Assembly: GCA_044375695.1 (NCBI GenBank)
Contig: JBILMG010000028.1
Span: 1-9,769, forward strand
Length of the DNA stretch: 9,769 nt
Source: DATDYW01 sp044375695
GTDB taxonomy: Bacteria > Patescibacteriota > Minisyncoccia > Phycocordibacterales > JAACPR01
Direction: 5' to 3'
Made by a program: the position numbers and the translations under genes
Notes under the pieces: model-generated
What the model was told of the DNA's origin: nothing
Database searches by the model: none
Seen by the model: only the letters and a program-made list of their open reading frames with translations
Shown here: one piece after another, positions 6,370 to 9,769 of the stretch
Layout of the letters: each line of letters begins with the position of its first letter
How positions within the stretch are numbered: position 1 is the stretch's first letter

Positions 6370-7521
6370 TCAATTTGCCACCACAGACTCAGACCTGTCG
6401 TAGGTCGCTATGTGGTCACTTCGGTATCCCGCAAGCGCGGGATCGTTGTGCCTCATAGCCTGGAGCACGTGGTGAGGAAGCACGAGACGGTGCATGACGT
6501 AAGACGCCACAGCCTCGGCGCACTCTGGGGTATCGTTGGGCAGGTGGTAGACCTGGACGACCCTCCCCGCTCCAATCAATTTTGCGAGAGCGCCCCTTTC
6601 CGGGACGAACTCTTCTCTCTTTGATTCGAGTCCTTCGACCCTCACCTCAAGAGCAAAATCGTCTTCGTCGCCATGAGAGCTGACCACTTCCGTGAGCAGC
6701 GAGCTGCCCCGACAGAAACCCGGAACACGCAACGGCCCCAACCTAACGCGCACGAGGCGCTTTGGGTGAAGCTGCGGTAGGTCTCTGTCGATTTCGTTTG
6801 CCAAGACGCCGAGAGGAGGAACTCGTCCCCCTTCGGTGCGGATTGACTCGCGTAGCAGGCTCAGCCTCGTGGTGTCTTCGAGGAGCGGTTTTTCGCCAGA
6901 CCACTCAAAGACCAGCATGTGCAGGTGCGGCAGGTTCGTGACGGGATCGTAGCAGCCCCAGGTAACCGTATGTTCGCGGCGACCATTCGGGAGAAGCTTC
7001 CCCGCCGACACGTCGCCCATGGTGAACGACAGGAACAGCGCCGTATCTCGAATACGCTCCCGGTAAACCCGCTCGGCGATAGCCCACCGGATTTCGGTCG
7101 GGTCACGTCGATTTGCGAACATCTCGTTCAAGAGTTGCTCGGTGAGCATGGGAACGGTCTGACCCTCGCTAAGGTAGCGTGCGCTGTCGGCCCGATCAGC
7201 TTCAAGCCCCATAAAGGCAAGAAGGTGGGGCAGGCCGCCATCGCGGAGGTCCAGCTCCAGCTTGTGGGCGGGACTGTGCTCCTGGCGGAACATCAGCGTA
7301 TTGAGCGAACGAACGAGAAGTTCGACGAGCGGAGCGGTAGCCCGAACGTCGTCCGAGCGCGCGACCGCATCATTGTTCCCGTACCAGCCCAAAACCACGC
7401 GACCAACACGTCCGATGATGCGCGCGTACCGCCGGTACTCTTCTGGAGTACCAAGCCTTGCCAGATCACCCGTTGCCTCGAGGAGGCCGAGCATTCCGCC
7501 TAGTTTTTTTTGTTCATTCAT
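6370..7521 (-). CDS. Uncharacterised soluble protein (383 aa) upstream of AAA+ ATPase
   Basis: No family recognised. The protein has no signal peptide or obvious membrane segment. The N-terminal half (1-165) looks helical, with a basic, hydrophobic stretch RRYARIIGRVGRVVLGWYG at 30-48. The second half looks mixed alpha/beta, with TVTWGCYDP (185-193), PHLHMLVFEW (198-207) and RLVRVRLGPLRVPGFC (255-270). There is an HxH in PHLHM (199-201), but too little context to call a metal site. The ATG at 7521 follows a leader with ACCAAATACC and ATACCAA and no Shine-Dalgarno. The TGA stop lies 18 nt before the AAA+ gene, so the two are almost certainly co-transcribed and the product is a likely partner or adaptor of the ATPase. 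An intrinsic terminator separates it from the coiled-coil gene upstream. Confidence 0.8.
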   Translation of the reverse strand: MNEQKKLGGMLGLLEATGDLARLGTPEEYRRYARIIGRVGRVVLGWYGNNDAVARSDDVRATAPLVELLVRSLNTLMFRQEHSPAHKLELDLRDGGLPHLLAFMGLEADRADSARYLSEGQTVPMLTEQLLNEMFANRRDPTEIRWAIAERVYRERIRDTALFLSFTMGDVSAGKLLPNGRREHTVTWGCYDPVTNLPHLHMLVFEWSGEKPLLEDTTRLSLLRESIRTEGGRVPPLGVLANEIDRDLPQLHPKRLVRVRLGPLRVPGFCRGSSLLTEVVSSHGDEDDFALEVRVEGLESKREEFVPERGALAKLIGAGRVVQVYHLPNDTPECAEAVASYVMHRLVLPHHVLQAMRHNDPALAGYRSDHIATYDRSESVVAN

Positions 7522-7567
7522 TTGGTATTAGGTATTTGGTTGATTTTTTACTGCTGACAACCTCTAG

Positions 7568-7595
7568 AAAAAGCGGGGGAGTTCCCTCCCCCGCT
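7568..7595 (-). terminator. Intrinsic terminator between the coiled-coil gene and the 383-aa gene
   Basis: A 10-bp stem AGCGGGGGAG / CTCCCCCGCT with a GGAA loop is followed by TTTT and then CTAGA. The U-tract is short, so some readthrough into the next two genes is plausible. Only a weak promoter-like sequence lies between it and the next start: TTGTCA at 7560-7555, a 17-bp spacer, then AAATAC. Confidence 0.85.
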
Positions 7596-7614
7596 CGTAG
7601 CTGGTTGCCGGCGA

Positions 7615-8940
7615 TTAGGCTGCCGCAGCCGGCTGGCTCCCCGAGTAGCGGGAGAGCGAGGTCTGGGTGGGATCGATGCCGTAACGATTGCGGAACTCTT
7701 CCACAAGGTCTTGGTACCTGTCGCGCACCTTCCCCTGAGCCTCCACCTGCGCCGCGCGGATTTCTTCGAGCTGACGGAGTGCCTCCGGGCTCGATTCCAT
7801 CATCGCGAGAGCGTGGTTATCGGAAGCGACGCCGATCTCGGCCATGCGAAGGGTGTTGCGCTTATCAATCTCGCGGCCTGCGGCGTTGAGCTCGCTGGCC
7901 ACGTCCTGATCTGCGAGGGCCTTTTGGGCCTCGAGGCGGGACTTGATGGTGACGACGCGCTCCTCGGTGTCCGACTGCAAGACGGCAATCCACAGACGCT
8001 GGTTGTCGCGCAGTTTGATCTGCGCCTGTTCGTGAACCTGGAGCTCAGAAGCGAAACGCTCCTTGCTCTGGAACACGCCCATAGCGATATTGCGGTTGCC
8101 GCGCAGGTTTTCGGTTTGCGCCTTGAGGTCCGCGAGTTGGGTTTCGGCAACGGTGCGTTCCGTAGAACCGTTCAGCAAGCCCTTGATTTCCTCCTCTTTC
8201 GCGAACTGCGCCTGCTCTGCGGACTGCAGTTCGGCCTCGATTCTCTCGAGAGCCTCAGCGGCAGCCTGCTGAAGTTTGGCAGCTTCGGCACGACGGGTAG
8301 CGACAGCTTTGACCTCGCCTTCGGTGATCTTCTGGCGTTGGCGCATCAGATCGATAACCTTCCTCACGCGGAGCATGTACTCCTGAAGAGAGTGCTCGAA
8401 CGAGGCGGTCATCAGGCGGTCTCGGACCTTGCGGGCCACTTCCTTCTCGGCCACCTTGAAGGCGACCTCGGCTTCGGCAAGCGCCTGATCCGCTTTCGCC
8501 TTGTTGCTTTTGGCGAACAGACCGAAAAGTCCGCCGCTAGGGCTTTGGGCCGCAGCGCGGGCAGCTTCGAGGACCTCTTTGGCTCTTGCCATGACCGCCT
8601 GCTCTTCGGCACTCGGCTCCTGAAGCTTGGAGTATTCCTCTCCCAGCTGCTCAAAGAGCGCGTTGATGCCGAAGACAACTTGGGCCAAGTCCTTCTCGTC
8701 AGAGGCGAATCCTGCGCGCACCTGAGCAAAGGTGGCTTGAAGGACCTGCATGCGCGTATCGCGCTGCGGGCCCTCCAGCTTCCCAGCTTCGGTGAACTGT
8801 GTTTCGAGCTGATTAACCTGTTCGATGAGGCTGACCCCCACCGATGAGGTGAGGCGGTCAACTGCGGCGTCGGTATCTCCGGTCAGATTCTGCAGCAGAG
8901 CAGCAGAACCGCCGGCACTGGATGGTGATTGCGGTGTCAT
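7615..8940 (-). CDS. Uncharacterised coiled-coil protein (441 aa)
   Basis: I do not recognise a family. The protein is almost entirely alpha-helical and rich in Ala, Glu, Gln, Lys and Arg. A short Gly/Phe-rich hydrophobic patch (GGLFGLF, about 136-142) is followed by a basic stretch. A long heptad-like coiled coil runs from about 145 to 280, and further helices from about 285 to 420. The tail is Ser/Pro/Ala-rich (about 425-441). There is no signal peptide or membrane helix, so it is probably cytoplasmic or peripherally membrane-bound. The frame is open back to a TTG at 9000, but that codon overlaps the -10 of a good promoter, so the ATG at 8940 is preferred. It is preceded by TCCTAAAATA, with no Shine-Dalgarno. 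It resembles PspA- or TelA-type helical proteins only in composition; no diagnostic motif was found. Likely the first gene of the AAA+ cluster and a candidate scaffold or substrate of the ATPase. Confidence 0.8.
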   Translation of the reverse strand: MTPQSPSSAGGSAALLQNLTGDTDAAVDRLTSSVGVSLIEQVNQLETQFTEAGKLEGPQRDTRMQVLQATFAQVRAGFASDEKDLAQVVFGINALFEQLGEEYSKLQEPSAEEQAVMARAKEVLEAARAAAQSPSGGLFGLFAKSNKAKADQALAEAEVAFKVAEKEVARKVRDRLMTASFEHSLQEYMLRVRKVIDLMRQRQKITEGEVKAVATRRAEAAKLQQAAAEALERIEAELQSAEQAQFAKEEEIKGLLNGSTERTVAETQLADLKAQTENLRGNRNIAMGVFQSKERFASELQVHEQAQIKLRDNQRLWIAVLQSDTEERVVTIKSRLEAQKALADQDVASELNAAGREIDKRNTLRMAEIGVASDNHALAMMESSPEALRQLEEIRAAQVEAQGKVRDRYQDLVEEFRNRYGIDPTQTSLSRYSGSQPAAAA

Positions 8941-8987
8941 TATTTTAGGAGAATCGGTTTGTTGTTTTCGATGACCGATTTGAAAAC

Positions 8988-9016
8988 CTTCTAGCAACAA
9001 AAGAAGATTTTGTCAA
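8988..9016 (-). promoter_or_regulatory. Sigma70-type promoter for the coiled-coil gene
   Basis: A perfect -35 TTGACA (9016-9011), a 17-bp spacer and TAGAAG (8993-8988) preceded by TGC (extended -10). Transcription would begin near 8981, about 40 nt before the ATG at 8940. It sits 14 bp after the rplL terminator tail. The first 11 nt (TTGACAAAATC) are identical to the promoter at 4342-4370. Confidence 0.75.
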
Positions 9017-9030
9017 ATTTATGGGAAGCG

Positions 9031-9065
9031 AAAAAAAGCCGCGGCGCCCAGAGGGCGCCGCGGCT
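9031..9065 (-). terminator. Rho-independent terminator after rplL
   Basis: A perfect 13-bp GC-rich stem (arms 9053-9065 and 9037-9049, triloop TCT) is followed on the minus strand by a run of T at 9036-9031. It is the strongest terminator in the window and separates the ribosomal-protein unit from the downstream cluster. Confidence 0.93.
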
Positions 9066-9092
9066 GCTTTCGGGCTCGGGACGGGGTTCGGG

Positions 9093-9479
9093 CTACTTGA
9101 GCTCGACCTTGCCGCCGGCGGCCTCGATCTGGGCCTTGATGGCCTCGGCCTCCTCCTTCTTGACGTTCTGCTTGAGGTCGGCCGGAGCGCCTTCGACGAG
9201 GTCCTTGGCCTCCTTGAGACCGAGGGCGAGCACCTCCTTCACGACCTTGATGACCGCGATCTTGGTGGCGCCACCATCGGCGAGGTGGACGGTGAACGAG
9301 GACTTCTCCTCGCCCGCAGCGGCGGCGGCAACCGGGGCGGCAGCCACGGCGGCAGCGGAGACGCCGAAGCGGCCCTCGATGGTCTTCACGAGCTCGTTGA
9401 GGTCAACGACGGACATGGTCTCGATCTTCTCGATGAGGTCCTTGAACTTGGACGGTACCTCGAAAGTGTTTTCAGACAT
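9093..9479 (-). CDS. rplL: 50S ribosomal protein L7/L12
   Basis: This 128-residue protein has the usual L7/L12 length and architecture. An N-terminal dimerisation helix region (about 1-38, with LNELVKTIEGRFGVS) is followed by an Ala-rich flexible hinge (about 41-57) and the C-terminal factor-binding domain (about 60-128). That domain contains the conserved block KIAVIKVVKEVLALGLKEAK followed by DLVEGAP and ends in KVELK. It forms the ribosomal stalk on L10 and recruits and stimulates translational GTPases. The ATG start is preceded by AACCAAACTACCC rather than a Shine-Dalgarno sequence. The TAG stop is followed 27 nt later by a very strong terminator, so transcription probably does not continue into rpoB as in the classical operon. 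Confidence 0.97.
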   Translation of the reverse strand: MSENTFEVPSKFKDLIEKIETMSVVDLNELVKTIEGRFGVSAAAVAAAPVAAAAAGEEKSSFTVHLADGGATKIAVIKVVKEVLALGLKEAKDLVEGAPADLKQNVKKEEAEAIKAQIEAAGGKVELK

Positions 9480-9563
9480 GGGTAGTTTGGTTAGGGAGTT
9501 TTACTGAGATCGGTCGGTCAGAGCGTGGCCACAAACCTTGTCCGGCGAGGCGCCGAGGAGCGG

Positions 9564-9598
9564 AAACCCGAGGCGTACTTAACGTACGGTGAGGGTTT
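9564..9598 (-). promoter_or_regulatory. Predicted stem-loop in the rplJ-rplL intergenic region
   Basis: In the transcript AAACCC (9598-9593) can pair with GGGTTT (9569-9564), and CGTAC with GTACG inside it. The two helices are separated by a symmetric 4-nt internal loop and closed by a 5-nt loop (GTTAA). No U-tract follows, so it does not look like a terminator. It could be an mRNA processing or stability element setting the L7/L12 to L10 ratio, since L7/L12 is needed in several copies per ribosome. A second small hairpin (5 bp, loop CCT) lies at 9543-9555. The pairing is visible in the sequence; the role is inference. Confidence 0.35.
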
Positions 9599-9641
9599 TC
9601 GCGACGCGGGCAACGAAGCTGGGCGAGGTTTTGGGCATGCT

Positions 9642-9769
9642 CTAGGCGCGGGTGTCCGCGACGGCCTTGAGGCCAACGGCCAGGCGCTGCATGGGCGAGT
9701 TGAGCAGGTTCGCGAGCATCGAGAGGAGCACCTCGCGCGACGGGATGTCGGCGATAGCGAGCATCTCGG
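9642..9769 (-). CDS. rplJ: 50S ribosomal protein L10, C-terminal end (partial)
   Basis: The reading frame enters from beyond the right edge and gives 41 residues before a TAG stop. The tail reads LLSMLANLLNSPMQRLAVGL, then KAVADTRA. This is the typical end of L10, whose C-terminal helices carry the L7/L12 dimers on the ribosomal stalk. The identification rests on this tail plus the position directly upstream of rplL, which is the conserved order. Only the C-terminal quarter or so is present, so the start, the RNA-binding domain and any autoregulatory leader are outside the window. The gap to rplL is 162 nt and contains a predicted hairpin. The call is confident because of synteny, although the visible part alone is short. 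Confidence 0.85.
   Translation of the reverse strand, partial: EMLAIADIPSREVLLSMLANLLNSPMQRLAVGLKAVADTRA

Noticed and set aside
6426..6443. 7-bp inverted repeat near the end of the 383-aa gene
   Set aside because: It is within coding sequence, short and without a U-tract. Such repeats are expected by chance in GC-rich genes.
7711..8847. 378-codon open frame on the plus strand
   Set aside because: It mirrors the coiled-coil gene. Its Leu/Phe/Gly-rich sequence is what antisense reading of Gln/Lys/Glu/Ala codons gives.
7615..8940. TelA (toxic anion resistance) or PspA family assignment
   Set aside because: Similarity is only in helical, Gln/Glu/Ala-rich composition. I could not identify the conserved motifs of either family by eye.
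641..8940. Anti-phage defence system or prophage/integrative element
   Set aside because: An AAA+ ATPase with unknown partners is suggestive, but I see no nuclease, deaminase, TIR, protease, integrase, transposase, att-like repeat or phage structural gene, so the label is not supported.
8941..9000. Extended TTG start for the coiled-coil protein (461 aa)
   Set aside because: The TTG overlaps the predicted -10 region, so it would not be on the transcript.
1..9769. tRNA, rRNA, riboswitch or CRISPR array
   Set aside because: No cloverleaf, no rRNA-like stretch, no conserved riboswitch core and no regularly spaced direct repeats were seen on either strand.

Overview
The window looks like bacterial chromosome of fairly high GC. 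Every convincing gene lies on the minus strand, so the biological order runs from high to low coordinates. It opens with the end of rplJ (ribosomal protein L10), then complete rplL (L7/L12) and a very strong intrinsic terminator. In many bacteria rplL is followed by rpoB. Here it is followed by about 9 kb of other genes, nearly all of which I cannot assign to a known family. No good Shine-Dalgarno sequence precedes the starts. Leaders are A-rich or carry an ACCAAATACC-like motif, and there is a FTLIELL-type pseudopilin. These traits would fit Verrucomicrobiota or a relative (possibly Opitutae-like), but that placement is inference only.

Layout in transcription order: (I) rplJ end - rplL - terminator. 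(II) A TTGACA promoter, a 441-residue alpha-helical coiled-coil protein, an internal terminator, a 383-residue unknown protein and a 638-residue AAA+ ATPase, then a terminator. (III) A near-identical TTGACA promoter, a transcript that should begin with a hairpin, a 412-residue unknown soluble protein, a 219-residue three-helix membrane protein, and a 554-residue three-helix membrane protein with a large extracytoplasmic domain and a proline-rich tail, then a terminator. (IV) A 68-residue two-helix membrane protein whose stop codon lies inside its own terminator. (V) A promoter, a minimal 73-residue pseudopilin and a terminator at the window edge.

Units II and III are the candidate undescribed system. 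They combine one classical AAA+ ATPase, one long coiled-coil protein, two unrecognised soluble proteins and two adjacent membrane proteins whose start and stop codons overlap. Both units are driven by promoters sharing the same 11-nt start (TTGACAAAATC) and TGCTA at the -10. A reasonable but unproven model is an envelope-associated ATP-driven machine, with the ATPase and coiled coil on the cytoplasmic side and the 219/554 pair at the membrane. No nuclease, transposase, integrase, CRISPR array, tRNA or phage structural gene was recognised.
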